Positions 7,179 to 17,313 of a DNA stretch of 64,000 nucleotides are shown here, in pieces. The position numbers and the translations under genes were made by a program. Within the stretch, counting starts at the first letter, position 1, and every line of letters starts with the position of its first letter. A model generated the notes under the pieces. It ran no database searches, was not told the origin of the DNA, and saw nothing but the letters and a program-made list of their open reading frames with translations. The stretch is taken from NCBI GenBank assembly GCA_028707175.1, contig JAQTUV010000002.1:310001-374000 (forward strand), written 5' to 3'. This DNA comes from Sideroxydans sp. GTDB taxonomy: Bacteria; Pseudomonadota; Gammaproteobacteria; Burkholderiales; Gallionellaceae.

Positions 7179-7958
7179 CTATCTCGACAACCTTCTACGG
7201 AACAACACCAACGACACATAGAACGCGACTAAAGTGTAGACCAGCAATACGCCCACATGCATCAAAGTCTGCGGCGGGATATCCCCGTTCATCAAGGGCC
7301 GCGCCAGATCGATGGCATGCGTCAAAGGCAATAGACTCGCCACAACTTGCATGCTTTCCGGTAACTGAGTGACCGGAAAAAAGACGCCGCATAGTAGCAT
7401 CATCGGTGTGATGACCAGCGTGAAGTAGTACATGAAGAAATCATAGGCTGGCGCCAGTGCAGTCATGATGAGGCCGATGGAAGCGAAGGCCAAACCAATC
7501 AACAAAGCCAGCGGAATCATCCACAACGACATCAATGAATTTGACAATCCCAGCACCCAGATAACGACCAGCACTGCCGTGCCGGACATCAGACTCTTGG
7601 TCGCCGCCCACAATATCTCGGACAGCACCACGTCATCCAATCCGACAGGCGTGTTCAATATCGCCTCCCACGTGCGCTGCTCATGCATGCGAGCAAAGCC
7701 AGAATACAAAGCTTCGAAGCTCGCACTGTTCATCGTGCTGTAGCACACCGTACCTGCCGCCAAAAAAGCCATATAGGACATGCCGCCCATCTCAGGTAGC
7801 AGACTACCCAGACCGTAACCCAAGCCCAGCATGTAGATCACGGGGTCGGCCAGATGCCCGAGAATGGAAGGCGCAGCGATCTTTTTCCACACCAGCCAAT
7901 GCCTGCGCCAGATCGGCAAGAAACGCAAACTCAATTGGGGAAACGCAAAGATACTCAT
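7179..7958 (-). CDS. ABC-2 type transporter permease (NodJ family)
   Basis: A 259-residue permease with six likely membrane helices and the ABC-2 signature region near the C-terminus (GVFFPVTQLPESMQVVASLLPLTHAIDLAR). It pairs with the NodI-type ATPase encoded at 8419-9333 to form an exporter. The NodIJ name reflects family similarity to lipo-oligosaccharide exporters; here the substrate is unknown. The gene overlaps the thioesterase gene by four bases (ATGA), so it is translationally coupled. It is the last gene of the cluster, followed by the divergent end near the repeat at 7069. Confidence 0.9.
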   Translation of the reverse strand: MSIFAFPQLSLRFLPIWRRHWLVWKKIAAPSILGHLADPVIYMLGLGYGLGSLLPEMGGMSYMAFLAAGTVCYSTMNSASFEALYSGFARMHEQRTWEAILNTPVGLDDVVLSEILWAATKSLMSGTAVLVVIWVLGLSNSLMSLWMIPLALLIGLAFASIGLIMTALAPAYDFFMYYFTLVITPMMLLCGVFFPVTQLPESMQVVASLLPLTHAIDLARPLMNGDIPPQTLMHVGVLLVYTLVAFYVSLVLFRRRLSR

Positions 7959-8422
7959 CTCAATTTATCCTGTTCGACAGCGGCGATAGCATCGGCAGGG
8001 CTAACCACACCTTTGCCGCGCGCATATACACATCCCTTCGATGTGCCTTCTGCGACGACACGCTGTCCCACCTTGAACGTATGCACCATGTAGAAATATT
8101 TCTCATCCCACTTCATCACTTCCAAACTCACCTCGTAACGTTGGAACAGATCGAGCGGCTTCTTGTACGTCATCGTGTGTTCGGCGATGACAGGTATCCA
8201 ACCTCGCTTGAACATGGCTTTCAACAAGCCACTACGCGCGAACACATCCACCCGATTCAGGTCGCAGATAGTGAGGTAGCGCCCGTTGTTCATGTGGAAG
8301 TTAATGTCGATGTCATTGGGCAACACACGCAACTTCAGCGAACTGACGACACTCGCCATCTCCAAACGCGGAAGAAAAAAGGAACGCACGATGACCCACA
8401 ACATTCTGAAGACCAGATTCAT
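7955..8422 (-). CDS. Hotdog-fold acyl-CoA thioesterase-like protein
   Basis: A 155-residue protein of the 4HBT/hotdog superfamily. The region [19 protein letters not shown] (from about residue 36) contains the Asp-x-Asp...His-Met-Asn-Asn-Gly-Arg-Tyr pattern of the YbgC / THEM6-like thioesterases. The N-terminal 20 residues are hydrophobic and may anchor it to the membrane. It overlaps both neighbours by four bases, between an ABC exporter ATPase and its permease. The position suggests that it processes an acyl substrate linked to that exporter, which is inference. Confidence 0.8.
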   Translation of the reverse strand: MNLVFRMLWVIVRSFFLPRLEMASVVSSLKLRVLPNDIDINFHMNNGRYLTICDLNRVDVFARSGLLKAMFKRGWIPVIAEHTMTYKKPLDLFQRYEVSLEVMKWDEKYFYMVHTFKVGQRVVAEGTSKGCVYARGKGVVSPADAIAAVEQDKLR

Positions 8423-9333
8423 TCGCGCATCTCTCTTCCCGTCAACTTGAGGAACACATCTTCCAAGTTCGCGGGGCGATGCAAATAGCGCAGCTCAGAT
8501 TGCGCTTGCAGATGAGCCACCAGCGGCTGTGCATCGCGCACATAACAGAACACCGACTCCCCACTCACTTCAAAACGCTGCGCATATTTCGCCGCGTGTT
8601 CACTCGCCCATTGCCCTGATGTCTCACCGAACACCTCCACCACCTGCGGCTCGATATTCTGTTCGATGAGTTCGCGCGGTGAGCCTTGGCTGATAAGTTT
8701 GCCGTTATCCATCACCGCAAGGCGATGACATAGGCGCTCGGCTTCATCCATGAAGTGGGTGGTGAGTAGCAACGTCTTTCCTTGCTGTGTCAACGTGTGA
8801 AGGCGTTGCCAAATAAGATGGCGCGCTTGCGGATCGAGGCCGGTGGTGGGTTCGTCAAGAAAGATCACATCGGGATCGTTCACCAGCGCACGCGCCAAAG
8901 TGAGGCGACGTTTCATACCCCCCGACAGCGTCGGCACTTTCGCGTCGCGCTTATTGGTGAGACTGGCGAATTCCAGCAACGACGGGATACGCGCTTCGAT
9001 CTCCGCATCCTTCATGCCGAAGTAGCGGCCGTACACCAGCAGGTTCTCCGCCACGGTGAAATCGGGATCAAGGTTATCCATCTGCGGCACCACGCCAACG
9101 CGGATACGCGCCTCGCGCGCCGCTTGCGGAACGGGCAGATCGAGCAACATGGCGCTGCCCGCATCGGGCGCGATGAGCCCAAGCAGCATGCGCAATGTCG
9201 TGGTCTTGCCCGCGCCATTGGGGCCGAGCAGACCGAAACATTCACCTTTGCGAATGGATAGATCAAGACCATCCACCACTCGATGACCGCCGTAGGATTT
9301 TTGTAAGCCGATAGCTTGGATAACGGGTTTCAC
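8419..9333 (-). CDS. ABC transporter ATP-binding protein (NodI/DrrA family)
   Basis: A 304-residue ATPase with a full set of ABC motifs: Walker [14 protein letters not shown]-loop VVPQMDNLD, signature [15 protein letters not shown], Walker [15 protein letters not shown] and the switch His in [11 protein letters not shown]. The extra C-terminal domain of about 80 residues is typical of NodI/DrrA proteins. It energises the ABC-2 permease at 7179-7958. It overlaps the hydrolase gene upstream and the thioesterase gene downstream by four bases each. Confidence 0.93.
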   Translation of the reverse strand: MKPVIQAIGLQKSYGGHRVVDGLDLSIRKGECFGLLGPNGAGKTTTLRMLLGLIAPDAGSAMLLDLPVPQAAREARIRVGVVPQMDNLDPDFTVAENLLVYGRYFGMKDAEIEARIPSLLEFASLTNKRDAKVPTLSGGMKRRLTLARALVNDPDVIFLDEPTTGLDPQARHLIWQRLHTLTQQGKTLLLTTHFMDEAERLCHRLAVMDNGKLISQGSPRELIEQNIEPQVVEVFGETSGQWASEHAAKYAQRFEVSGESVFCYVRDAQPLVAHLQAQSELRYLHRPANLEDVFLKLTGREMRE

Positions 9334-9950
9334 AACTGCACTCCGATGAAATGCTTCCTCACGATGTCACGTAGCTGCGTGAGTCGCCCGTGAAAATAAT
9401 GGTCGGCAGCAGGTAACACGGTGATAGGTAATTTTTGTGGGCGCGCCCACTCGAAAGCGTCCGCCAGTGGCACGACATCATCATGTTCGCCGTGAATAAC
9501 CAGCGTGTCAGGCGACACCGCAGGCATGGCAAAACGCCCCACCGCAGGCCCAGCCAAAACGAGGTGTTGCGGCTGCAGTGTCTGCGCAGCACGTGCGGCG
9601 ACGTAACCACCGAAAGAGAATCCAGAAAGGATGAGCGGCAGTTCATCGCCGAATTGCTCTTGCGCGTAGCGGGCAACAGAGATCATGTCTTGCTCTTCGC
9701 CGTCCCCGCCGGTGTACTCGCCCTCACTCGCTCCCACACCGCGAAAATTAAAACGGAAAGTCACGCAGCCAAGGTCAGCAAAGGTCTTGGCCAGAATCAC
9801 CGCGACCTTGCTCTCCATGTTGCCACCCATCGTTGGCAGCGGATGTGCCACGACCGCGATAGCGCAAGGGATCTCATCAGGCACGTGCACGACACCTTCA
9901 AGTTGTCCTGCGCCACCATCAACGGAGAATTTTTGTAGTGCGATGCTCAT
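9330..9950 (-). CDS. Alpha/beta hydrolase (dienelactone hydrolase-like)
   Basis: A 206-residue cytoplasmic alpha/beta hydrolase. The nucleophile elbow GFSFGG places Ser112; the acid is in HGEHDDVVP (Asp157 or Asp158) and the base is His184 in [10 protein letters not shown]. The [14 protein letters not shown] segment is characteristic of the small KANL3/Tex30 and YpfH-like group. Substrate unknown. It shares one base with the ferredoxin gene's stop and overlaps the ATPase gene by four bases, so the five genes 7179-10261 look like one coupled operon. Confidence 0.85.
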   Translation of the reverse strand: MSIALQKFSVDGGAGQLEGVVHVPDEIPCAIAVVAHPLPTMGGNMESKVAVILAKTFADLGCVTFRFNFRGVGASEGEYTGGDGEEQDMISVARYAQEQFGDELPLILSGFSFGGYVAARAAQTLQPQHLVLAGPAVGRFAMPAVSPDTLVIHGEHDDVVPLADAFEWARPQKLPITVLPAADHYFHGRLTQLRDIVRKHFIGVQL

Positions 9951-10261
9951 TAGATCTTCAGACGCTCCACAACCTGCCCGTTCTTCAAATGCGATTCGAT
10001 GATCTCATCCAGATCACTCTCGTCCACGAAGGTGTACCAAACGCCCTCAGGATAGACGACCAATACAGGGCCGTCGTCGCAACGATCCAAACAGCCCGCC
10101 GAGTTGATGCGAATCTTGTTCTGGCGATTGGATAAGCCCAATGCTTTGACTTTGTCTTTTACGTAATCGCGTGCTTTTTGCGCGCCGCGATTGCCGCAGC
10201 AATCACTGCCGTCTTCACGTTGATTGGTGCAGAAAAATACATGTTTGTCGAAATAACTCAT
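9950..10261 (-). CDS. Thioredoxin-like [2Fe-2S] ferredoxin
   Basis: A 103-residue protein with the shy1/thioredoxin-like 2Fe-2S ferredoxin pattern. Cysteine ligands are in HVFFCTNQR, DCCGNRG and SAGCLDRCDDGPVLVVYPEG. The ATG at 10261 has an AAGGAG box seven bases upstream and is preferred to the GTG one codon earlier. As first gene of the coupled cluster it may provide electrons, but no partner in the cluster is an obvious redox enzyme. Confidence 0.88.
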   Translation of the reverse strand: MSYFDKHVFFCTNQREDGSDCCGNRGAQKARDYVKDKVKALGLSNRQNKIRINSAGCLDRCDDGPVLVVYPEGVWYTFVDESDLDEIIESHLKNGQVVERLKI

Positions 10262-10282
10262 CACTCACTCCTTGTGAACAGA

Positions 10283-11332
10283 TTATAGGCGGCGGCGCGA
10301 CCACAGCAGATACAGGCCCAGCAACAATGGGAACATGACCGACAACGTTTGCGAAAGTCCGTTGTAGTTGCGCATATGTCCATAACGCCACTCGAATAAG
10401 GCCAATGCAGATGAGGGCGTGCCGCTATCCAATACGCCGAAGGCAAGCACCATATATACCGATGCGACACCGGCGATCAACCAGAACAAACGCTCTCCCT
10501 GCAGTGAGCGTGCGAACCACATCAACAACAAACCCGCCACAATCCCTAACATCGCTTCGCCATTCAGCCATAGCAGTAGCGCCCATGATTTTAGCAATAC
10601 AGCCGCTGAGAAGAATTTTGCCAACCCCACTATTGCTAGTATCAATACCAATGCAACGATTGCGTGACGACGGGTGCGCAGCAAGGTTTGCATCAGCAAG
10701 CCCATCATCAGCAGATTCAGCGCAACGGCAGCGCTTTCCCAAATGCTAAAAGCTTGCTCGGGTTGCACCGCAAAGATGCGATGCGCGGCATCCGTAATGA
10801 ATACATTTCCCAACATCGGCAAAGATGGGTTGATCTGCGCAAACATCCAGAGCAGTGTCAAAGCAAGTCCGAAATCAACGCTGCTTTCGCGCATGAAGAA
10901 TCCTTCACGCCATTTAATGATTCGTGCGAACCACGCACGTGCCGCAATCGACCAAGCCAAAAGCGCACCTAACAATCCACCCAAACTATTGGTCATCACG
11001 TCCACATTCGAACTCGTGCGACTCGGCAAATACATTTGCAGATATTCCATTGAACATGAGAGCGCCATCGCCGCCAGTATCGCCAACACCAAACTCGTCA
11101 CACTTGAAAAATGCGCACGTAATGTCAGCGCCAACAAAGCGCCAAAGGGGATGTACGCCAAGCAATTCAGGACTGCATCAAAGGTTGTATAGGTCAATCC
11201 GAGTGGCGAGGTAAATACGTCGTACAGGGTCAAACCTTGTTCTTGCCAGCCTGAAAATGGAGACAGGCTGACATACAAAATTAGTAGGGTATATGCGACT
11301 AAAAGATAGCGCCGCAGCAACGAATTCTTCAT
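10283..11332 (-). CDS. VanZ-family membrane protein
   Basis: A 349-residue polytopic membrane protein with about nine helices. The N-terminal third matches the VanZ-like domain (YVSLSPFSGWQ..., DAVLNCLAYIPFGALLAL, DVMTNSLGGLLGALLAW). In enterococci VanZ gives low-level teicoplanin resistance, but in proteobacteria the family has no settled role. The C-terminal part has five further helices with no assigned domain. It ends 21 bp before the ferredoxin start and is probably the first gene of that transcription unit. Confidence 0.82.
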   Translation of the reverse strand: MKNSLLRRYLLVAYTLLILYVSLSPFSGWQEQGLTLYDVFTSPLGLTYTTFDAVLNCLAYIPFGALLALTLRAHFSSVTSLVLAILAAMALSCSMEYLQMYLPSRTSSNVDVMTNSLGGLLGALLAWSIAARAWFARIIKWREGFFMRESSVDFGLALTLLWMFAQINPSLPMLGNVFITDAAHRIFAVQPEQAFSIWESAAVALNLLMMGLLMQTLLRTRRHAIVALVLILAIVGLAKFFSAAVLLKSWALLLWLNGEAMLGIVAGLLLMWFARSLQGERLFWLIAGVASVYMVLAFGVLDSGTPSSALALFEWRYGHMRNYNGLSQTLSVMFPLLLGLYLLWSRRRL

Positions 11333-11389
11333 TTATTGCACCAAATAATCATGAGTACGTTGCGCGTGAAAAAATATTATTCATTTAGG

Positions 11390-11418
11390 TTGACGCAAGA
11401 ATACGTGTCGAGAAGAAT
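11390..11418 (+). promoter_or_regulatory. Possible sigma-70 promoter for the hemerythrin gene
   Basis: TTGACG, 17 bases, then AAGAAT. The -35 is good and the -10 weak. It lies about 75 bp before the hemerythrin ATG. Confidence 0.3.
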
Positions 11419-11492
11419 GCCGCCCGCATCACCAACACATAAAAATAAATAGTGATGAAAGTGATTGTTCGTTCGCATTTCAAGGGGGAATT

Positions 11493-11954
11493 ATGTCATA
11501 CCTACACTGGTCAGATGACCTGAACACAGGCATCTCGGTCATCGACTCTCAGCATCGACGCATCGTTGATCTGATCAATCAATTGAACACATCTAACGAT
11601 AGTGGCGATCATGAAAAGATCAATGCAGTGTTAGCTGAATTGATTGATTACACGCTCTCACATTTCGCTTTTGAAGAAGAGCTGCAACTGAAAGCCGAGT
11701 ATCCGTTTTTTAAAGCACACAAACGTGTACACGAGGTGTTTGCAAAACGCATCGCACAATTCCAAATACGTGCAAACAACGGCGAGAACGTCGCAACCGA
11801 AGTGCTTTCATTACTCAGAATATGGCTCGTCAACCATATCAAAGGGGATGATCGCGACTACGTGGACATCGTAAAAAAGACGCTCGGCTTGCAGGCCACA
11901 GAGCCCAAGGATCAGGTGTGGGTAGTCAGCCTATTGAAAAAAGTATTTGGCTGA
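11493..11954 (+). CDS. Bacteriohemerythrin
   Basis: A 153-residue single-domain hemerythrin. All seven di-iron ligands are present: His21 (DSQH), His57 and Glu61 (SHFAFEEE), His76 and His80 (AHKRVH), His115 and Asp120 (NHIKGDD). It would bind oxygen reversibly, useful for storage or sensing at low oxygen. An excellent SD (AAGGGGGAA) precedes the ATG. It is monocistronic, with the convergent pseudouridine synthase gene 23 bp downstream. Confidence 0.93.
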   Translation: MSYLHWSDDLNTGISVIDSQHRRIVDLINQLNTSNDSGDHEKINAVLAELIDYTLSHFAFEEELQLKAEYPFFKAHKRVHEVFAKRIAQFQIRANNGENVATEVLSLLRIWLVNHIKGDDRDYVDIVKKTLGLQATEPKDQVWVVSLLKKVFG

Positions 11955-11977
11955 AAAGAACAGCAACGAGCGGAAAA

Positions 11978-12682
11978 TCAGAACCGCTCGTATTGCAATA
12001 GATAGCGCCATTGCGCCGAAGTGAGTTTGGACATTGACACTCGCCCTATGCGCAAGCGGCGCATTGCCACCACTTGCAAACCGACCGCCTTACACATGTG
12101 CGCAATTTGCCCGGGTTGCACGCCTTTCAGCGCAAAGCGCAAACGCGTTTCATTCTGCCAACTCACTTTGGCCGGTGACAACAACTTGCCATTGAATGTC
12201 AGCCCGTGATTGAGCAATTTAAGCCCCTCTTCTGGCAACTCACCCGACACATCCACCACATATTCCTGCTCGATCGTCGATGCATCCGCAGTCAACTTGC
12301 GAGATACCTGAAAATCTTGTGTGTACACAGATAAACCACTCGCCCCCGCTTCCAAGGGTAAGCAATGTGTCAATCGCAGGAAGTGTTGTTTGAGTACACG
12401 AATGCCCGAATGATCTTCAGGCGCATGCGTATCAGGCGTAAAGGTTTGTGATGTCAGCTGAAATTCGGCAGGCTGATGGAATACTAACGTCACGGGTGGC
12501 AGCGGCGCCAACTTAGCCCCCGAGAGCAAGGTAACTTGCTGGCTTCCCACCATGAATTGCGGCTCTTCCACCACCACACCATCCACGCTCACCCAGCCGC
12601 CCATAATGTACAGCTCGGCTTCTCGGCGCGAGCATCGCGTCAACTCAACAAGGCGTTTCGCTAGGCGGATAGTGTCAGTCAT
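11978..12682 (-). CDS. Pseudouridine synthase-like protein (RsuA/RluF family) with Asp-to-Glu change
   Basis: A 234-residue protein with an N-terminal S4 RNA-binding domain (RLAKRLVELTRCSRREAELYI, about residues 5-25) and an RsuA/RluF-type synthase domain. In this family the catalytic Asp sits in GRLDxxxxGL. Here the matching segment reads LPLEAGASGLSVYTQD, so the Asp position holds Glu. Downstream conserved parts (EQEYVVDVSG, MCKAVGLQVVAMRRLRIG) are intact. The enzyme may be inactive or altered, possibly keeping RNA binding. The start at 12682 avoids overlap with the divergent VF530 gene, which the longer frame from 12775 would require. Confidence 0.75.
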   Translation of the reverse strand: MTDTIRLAKRLVELTRCSRREAELYIMGGWVSVDGVVVEEPQFMVGSQQVTLLSGAKLAPLPPVTLVFHQPAEFQLTSQTFTPDTHAPEDHSGIRVLKQHFLRLTHCLPLEAGASGLSVYTQDFQVSRKLTADASTIEQEYVVDVSGELPEEGLKLLNHGLTFNGKLLSPAKVSWQNETRLRFALKGVQPGQIAHMCKAVGLQVVAMRRLRIGRVSMSKLTSAQWRYLLQYERF

Positions 12683-12754
12683 AAATAGGGGAGCTTGATT
12701 TAAAGATGGCGCATTGTATGCGCTCAACAAATGAATACTCGGTAAAATCCAACT

Positions 12755-12991
12755 ATGGACACACAAAACAAGCACAGTAGCAGACCACCTCTAGAAGGCA
12801 TTACCCTAGAAAAAATTGTCACGTATCTTTCCGAAACTTTAGGCTGGGAAGCCATGGCGGACAGCATTCCTGTGCGCTGTTTCACCCATGATCCCAGTAT
12901 CAAATCCAGCTTAAAATTTTTGCGTAAAACGCCTTGGGCAAGGGAGCGTGTAGAAGCCTTGTATCTGCTTCAAGTCCGCAAAAATGGCTAA
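12755..12991 (+). CDS. VF530-family (DUF2132) putative DNA-binding protein
   Basis: A 78-residue protein closely following the VF530 pattern: [21 protein letters not shown], then [31 protein letters not shown] structure of the Vibrio fischeri member shows a small helical fold with proposed DNA binding; the physiological role is unknown. It overlaps the hybrid kinase gene by eight bases, so the two are probably co-transcribed. Confidence 0.9.
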   Translation: MDTQNKHSSRPPLEGITLEKIVTYLSETLGWEAMADSIPVRCFTHDPSIKSSLKFLRKTPWARERVEALYLLQVRKNG

Positions 12992-15827
12992 TCTCCCATC
13001 GGCCGATATTTCGGCGATGCGCAATCGCCTGCTTAATGACACATTGGGCTGGGTATGCATTGCCGGCTCTATTGGTGCATCAATCTCCCTCACCCGAGCG
13101 CTCTATATCGGATGGAAGCCATTGATGGCTCTCCACATCGCCATAATCGCCATGCTTTGGACGACTTGGTGGGCACGCGACAAGATTTCCTATTCAACAC
13201 GCGCCTTCATATTGCTAGGCACAATTTGGCTCACCGCCTTTGCTGGTGTGCTGCAATTAGGGCCTGCTGCAACAGCTGGATTTTCAGTCATCTTGCTGGG
13301 TTTTGTCGCTGTCCTGTTTCTCAGCACTCGCACCGCAATCTGGCTCATTACAGTCAATACACTTTGTTTTGCTCTTTTGGGAACTGCCGCCAGCCTGCAC
13401 TGGATTGAGTTTGATCTTGATTACTCGACATACTCACACTTACCCATTGCTTGGGTTCAAACCGTGTGGGGCATGACCTCCTACTCGGTTATTTTTGCAA
13501 TGGTTGGTTGGCGCATGTCGCAAGAACTCATGGAACATGCGATGACCGCGCAAAACCTTGCGACAATTCAACACAAAATTGCCTCCAATGTACCTGGGGT
13601 CATCTACCAATTTTTGTTGCGGCGTGACGGCAGCTCATGCTTCCCTTATTACAGTGAGGGCGCATTGCGCGTGTTAGGGCTTGATGCAGAGAAACTAAAA
13701 GAAAGCTCTACATTTGTATTTGATCTGATTCACCCTGATGACCTAGCCAATGTAAAACGCACAATCGAGTCTTCAGCTCGCAATTTATCCACCATCCAAG
13801 AATCTTTCCGCATTCGGCACCCGCAAACAGGTATTCGGTGGGTAGAGCGTAATTCAACCCCGGAACGACTTCCCAATGGCGACACGCTTTGGCACGGCTA
13901 CTTAAAAGACATTACTGACGTGCGATTGGCCGAGCAACGCCTCTCTGCCACTTTGGAAAACACGCCCAATGTAGCCGTGCAATGGTATGACGCAACAGGC
14001 AAAATTTTGTATTGGAACCAAGCTTCTGAAAAATTCTATGGCTGGGCAGCGGATGAGGCGCTGGGCAAGACCTTAGACCAATTGATTTATACAAAGGCTC
14101 AAGCAGACGCATTTCTATTAAGCCTGCAACAGATTTCTGACACACACAAACTTACGGAGTTAACCGAGTGCCATATCGTTAATCGCTCAGGACAAGAGCG
14201 CATTATTTCAACCTCAGTATTCTCGATTCCCGGCGAACTCACCCCTATCTTTGTGTGCATGGACATCGATGTCACAGAACATCGGCAAGCTGAACAAGCG
14301 TTACGCACGAGTGAAGCTCAATTCCGCATGCTATTGGATTCCTCCCCCTTACCCATTTTAGTGAAGGGTGCTGATGAAAAAATAGTGATACTTAACCAGC
14401 GCTTCACAGAAATTTTTGGCTATGCGCTTCAGGATATTTCAGATATCTCACAATGGTGGGCTCTCGCCTATCCCGATAGTGATTACCGAAAAAGCTTGGC
14501 GCATGAATGGACTCAAGGCTTGCGCGTCGCAACTGAAACGCACTCGGTATTCACGCTCGAATCCTCTGTCACCTGCGCAGATGGCTCGGTACGATTAGTC
14601 GAATCGAAGGCCTCAGTCACCTCAGATTTTGCAGTCATCGTATATAGCGACCTCACGCAAAAACGTATCGCTGAAAATGAGCTCATTCGCGCAATGGAGA
14701 CGGCCGAGCATGCAAACCGTGCAAAATCCACCTTCTTGGCCAATATGAGCCATGAACTACGCACACCGCTCAATTCCATCATCGGCTTTGCTCAAATGTT
14801 GGATATGGGTATTCCTGTTGCTGTCGACCCTTCCCAAAAACAAGCCGTCAGCTACATTCTGGGTAGCAGTCGGCATCTGTATAACCTCATCAACGACATC
14901 TTAGATTTAGCCCGTATCGAATCTGGAAAGCTGGAAATCAGCCGCACCGTGATGTCACTTGATAGCGTGATCAATGAGTCTATCGCGCTCATTGAAACTG
15001 CCGCGAACAATCGCAATATCAAGCTAAAGCATAGCCACCCTCACGATAAGTTTATCTATGCCGATGCAGTGCGTGTCAGACAAATCCTGCTCAATTTCTT
15101 ATCTAATGCCGTCAAATACAATCGACTCGGCGGTAGCATTACTATCACCTGTGAAGAAAAAGGGCGATCGATTCGCCTCACCATTTCTGACACAGGCCAT
15201 GGCATTCCCTATGCGCAACATGCCCTGCTATTCAAACCCTTCCAACGGCTAGGAGCAGAACACACATCTATTGAAGGCACAGGTATCGGCCTAGTCATCT
15301 GCAAACGACTTGCGGAAGCTATGGACGGTAGTGTCGGATTTAACAGCATCGAAGGTGTCGGCAGCCATTTCTGGCTAGAACTACCCACCTCCTTACCCGA
15401 TCAAAAAAGCGCCACCATCGAAAAAGTTAGTAACGTGGAAATATCCAGAGATGTTTCCACCACAGGACGTGTGTTATACATTGAAGATAATCTCGTGAAT
15501 GTTTCGGTCATGCAGCACATCTTCATTCAGCTACCCAATGTTGAATTGCAAACTGCGGATACTGCAGAAATCGGTCTCGCTATGATGCAGCAAAACCCTC
15601 CAAACCTAGTATTGATGGACATCAACCTGCCAGGCATGAGTGGTATGGAGGCACTTCAAAAAATCAGAGCCAACCCACTCACCGCTCACATACGCGTTAT
15701 CGCCGTCAGCGCGGCGGCACTGCCACATGAAGTGCTAGCAGGGATCAATGCAGGCTTCCTCGATTACCTAACGAAACCATTCGACATGACGGAATTGATA
15801 AGGCTGGTTAAGGAAAGTTTGAAGTAG
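12984..15827 (+). CDS. Membrane-bound hybrid sensor histidine kinase
   Basis: A 947-residue kinase. The N-terminal 190 residues hold about six membrane helices (a MASE-like input module). Three PAS-type domains follow (about 205-320, 325-440 and 445-570). A HisKA domain carries the phospho-acceptor His590 in [12 protein letters not shown], then an HATPase domain ([38 protein letters not shown]) and a C-terminal receiver with Asp879 in VLMDINLPG. No HPt domain or output regulator is adjacent. The start overlaps the VF530 gene; ATG 12984 is the first Met of the frame. Signal unknown. Confidence 0.9.
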   Translation: MANLPSADISAMRNRLLNDTLGWVCIAGSIGASISLTRALYIGWKPLMALHIAIIAMLWTTWWARDKISYSTRAFILLGTIWLTAFAGVLQLGPAATAGFSVILLGFVAVLFLSTRTAIWLITVNTLCFALLGTAASLHWIEFDLDYSTYSHLPIAWVQTVWGMTSYSVIFAMVGWRMSQELMEHAMTAQNLATIQHKIASNVPGVIYQFLLRRDGSSCFPYYSEGALRVLGLDAEKLKESSTFVFDLIHPDDLANVKRTIESSARNLSTIQESFRIRHPQTGIRWVERNSTPERLPNGDTLWHGYLKDITDVRLAEQRLSATLENTPNVAVQWYDATGKILYWNQASEKFYGWAADEALGKTLDQLIYTKAQADAFLLSLQQISDTHKLTELTECHIVNRSGQERIISTSVFSIPGELTPIFVCMDIDVTEHRQAEQALRTSEAQFRMLLDSSPLPILVKGADEKIVILNQRFTEIFGYALQDISDISQWWALAYPDSDYRKSLAHEWTQGLRVATETHSVFTLESSVTCADGSVRLVESKASVTSDFAVIVYSDLTQKRIAENELIRAMETAEHANRAKSTFLANMSHELRTPLNSIIGFAQMLDMGIPVAVDPSQKQAVSYILGSSRHLYNLINDILDLARIESGKLEISRTVMSLDSVINESIALIETAANNRNIKLKHSHPHDKFIYADAVRVRQILLNFLSNAVKYNRLGGSITITCEEKGRSIRLTISDTGHGIPYAQHALLFKPFQRLGAEHTSIEGTGIGLVICKRLAEAMDGSVGFNSIEGVGSHFWLELPTSLPDQKSATIEKVSNVEISRDVSTTGRVLYIEDNLVNVSVMQHIFIQLPNVELQTADTAEIGLAMMQQNPPNLVLMDINLPGMSGMEALQKIRANPLTAHIRVIAVSAAALPHEVLAGINAGFLDYLTKPFDMTELIRLVKESLK

Positions 15828-16175
15828 CTGTTCTATGAAACAGTGCGCAAATTAGGGCTGCGATTGAGGTGAAGATGACGGCTCATAATTCCCTAATGCC
15901 GTTCGTCCTAAGTAGGCGCATCGAAGCCTGTCCTGAGCTACCCAAAGGAGATGGACGAAGCCCGTAAGTTTGGCAATTCAAACCCAACACCGTCGGGGGT
16001 AGCCCGACAGCTAGTTACTTTTTCTTGTTTCGCCAAAGAAAACGTAACCAAAAAGAAGGCGACCCCAGTGCACCGCTGCTGCGCAACTCCCTCGATTAGT
16101 CGCAAACGAGCAGGGCTGCGTACGGGGAAGGAAAATCAAACCATAAAACCACCTAGAGAGCACTTCGTGCCCTCT
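15828..16175. repeat. Intergenic repeat block, left copy (plus orientation)
   Basis: From about 15981 the sequence runs AACCCAACACCGTCGGGGG, then the dispersed AGTTACTTTTTCTTG...GTAACCAAAAAGAAGGCGACCCC block. It ends in an inverted repeat around GAGAGCACTTCGTGCCCTCTC (16153-16173). The same block recurs in opposite orientation at 16925-17200. Before it, 15900-15960 shows a remnant of the TTCGA..CCTGAGC repeat family. There is no gene; a 108-codon ORF here is only the repeat translated. Confidence 0.75.
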
Positions 16176-16901
16176 CTACAGAGTTCCACCTGCTTCATTC
16201 ATTGCCCCACCCCAAGCATTATTCATATCCTGAAACGCCGCCTCAAACACCCCTTCAGGGAACCAAGCGCTTTTTGACATAGATTCGGCTGCAACTACAA
16301 TCACTCTAATCGCTATTGAAAAAATCAGCTCAACGACATCAGGTGAATCAGGAGCCATATAGGTCATGGCGTTATCTCCCTGATGGCGCAAAGCAAGAAC
16401 ACTAAGATCATGATGGGAGAACCCGCATAACATGCTGTATGGCACACTCAAATCTGAAAGACCCGCAGCTACAATATCATCGGTAATTTTTCCTGGTCGC
16501 ATCCCATTTGCGTACATAGTTTCAAAACGAGGCTTGCATTCATCCATTCTCGCCTGAAGAATCAGGCGGTATTCAGCAGGTAGGTTTACATCTTTAAGCA
16601 AACTCTCATACACCTTCTTCTCACTACGAAGTTGGTTGTATTTCATCTGCTCAACATACTTACCATCCTTACTTAGCATATGCATGTAAACCAAGCCTTC
16701 CAGCATCGACCGCACATGAACCGAGGCATGAGAGGCCATACCCAAACGCGCCAACTGCAAACTCGCTTCAAATTGCTCCGCAATTGCTAGAAACAATGCA
16801 GCTTTTAGCCTATCCGGACTAACCTTGGAAGGACGCATGCTGTCTATCAATTGACGAGCTGCCATGGCTATTTTTTCTGCTGCTGCAATAACCGAATTCA
16901 T
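16176..16901 (-). CDS. DUF5677-like hypothetical protein
   Basis: A 241-residue mostly helical protein. The middle (HASVHVRSMLEGLVYMHMLSKDG) resembles the conserved Arg...Leu-Glu helix of DUF5677 proteins, and a His-His pair (GFSHHDLSVLALRH) lies in the second half. No catalytic function is established for this group. A GGGGATG SD-like box stands before the ATG. The gene is enclosed by two inverted copies of a dispersed repeat (15981-16175 and 16925-17200); its last codons touch the left copy, so gene and repeats may have arrived together. Confidence 0.55.
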   Translation of the reverse strand: MNSVIAAAEKIAMAARQLIDSMRPSKVSPDRLKAALFLAIAEQFEASLQLARLGMASHASVHVRSMLEGLVYMHMLSKDGKYVEQMKYNQLRSEKKVYESLLKDVNLPAEYRLILQARMDECKPRFETMYANGMRPGKITDDIVAAGLSDLSVPYSMLCGFSHHDLSVLALRHQGDNAMTYMAPDSPDVVELIFSIAIRVIVVAAESMSKSAWFPEGVFEAAFQDMNNAWGGAMNEAGGTL

Positions 16902-17313
16902 AACATCCCCGAATTAATAAATACTCTGCCAAATATCGTGGGCACTTCGTGCCCACGCGGTGGTTTTAGATTTTGACTTTCTCTCCCCTGTGCGCCGCCG
17001 AGTAGCGCAGACTGGTCAGGAGATTTCGGCGAGGACTGTCTGAGCGCGGAGCACGAGTTCCGCAGCCGCCTGACCAGTCGAGCAACGCAGGGAACTGCGA
17101 AGCAGCGGCGCACCGGGGTCGCCTTCTTTTTGGTTACTTTTTCTTGGCGAAGCAAGAAAAAGTAACTAGCTGTCGGGCTACCCCCGACGGTGTTGGGTTT
17201 TAATTACCAACCCTGCGGGCTGCGCCCATCCTTCGATACGGCTACGCCTACTCAGGACGAACGGGTTGAGGTGTTCACCCTTCGACAAGCTCAGGGCGAA
17301 CGGCATAAATTAC
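16902..17313. repeat. Intergenic repeat block, right copy (minus orientation), plus TTCGACAAGCTC repeat
   Basis: 16925-17200 is the inverted partner of the block at 15981-16175, with near-identical CCAACACCGTCGGGGGTAGC and the lysine-codon-rich AGTAACTTTTTCTTG segment. This copy is about 70 bp longer, carrying an extra inverted repeat CTGACCAGTC...GACTGGTCAG. From 17228 two units of a different family follow, including CCCTTCGACAAGCTCAGGG (17278-17296). There is no gene. Confidence 0.75.
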
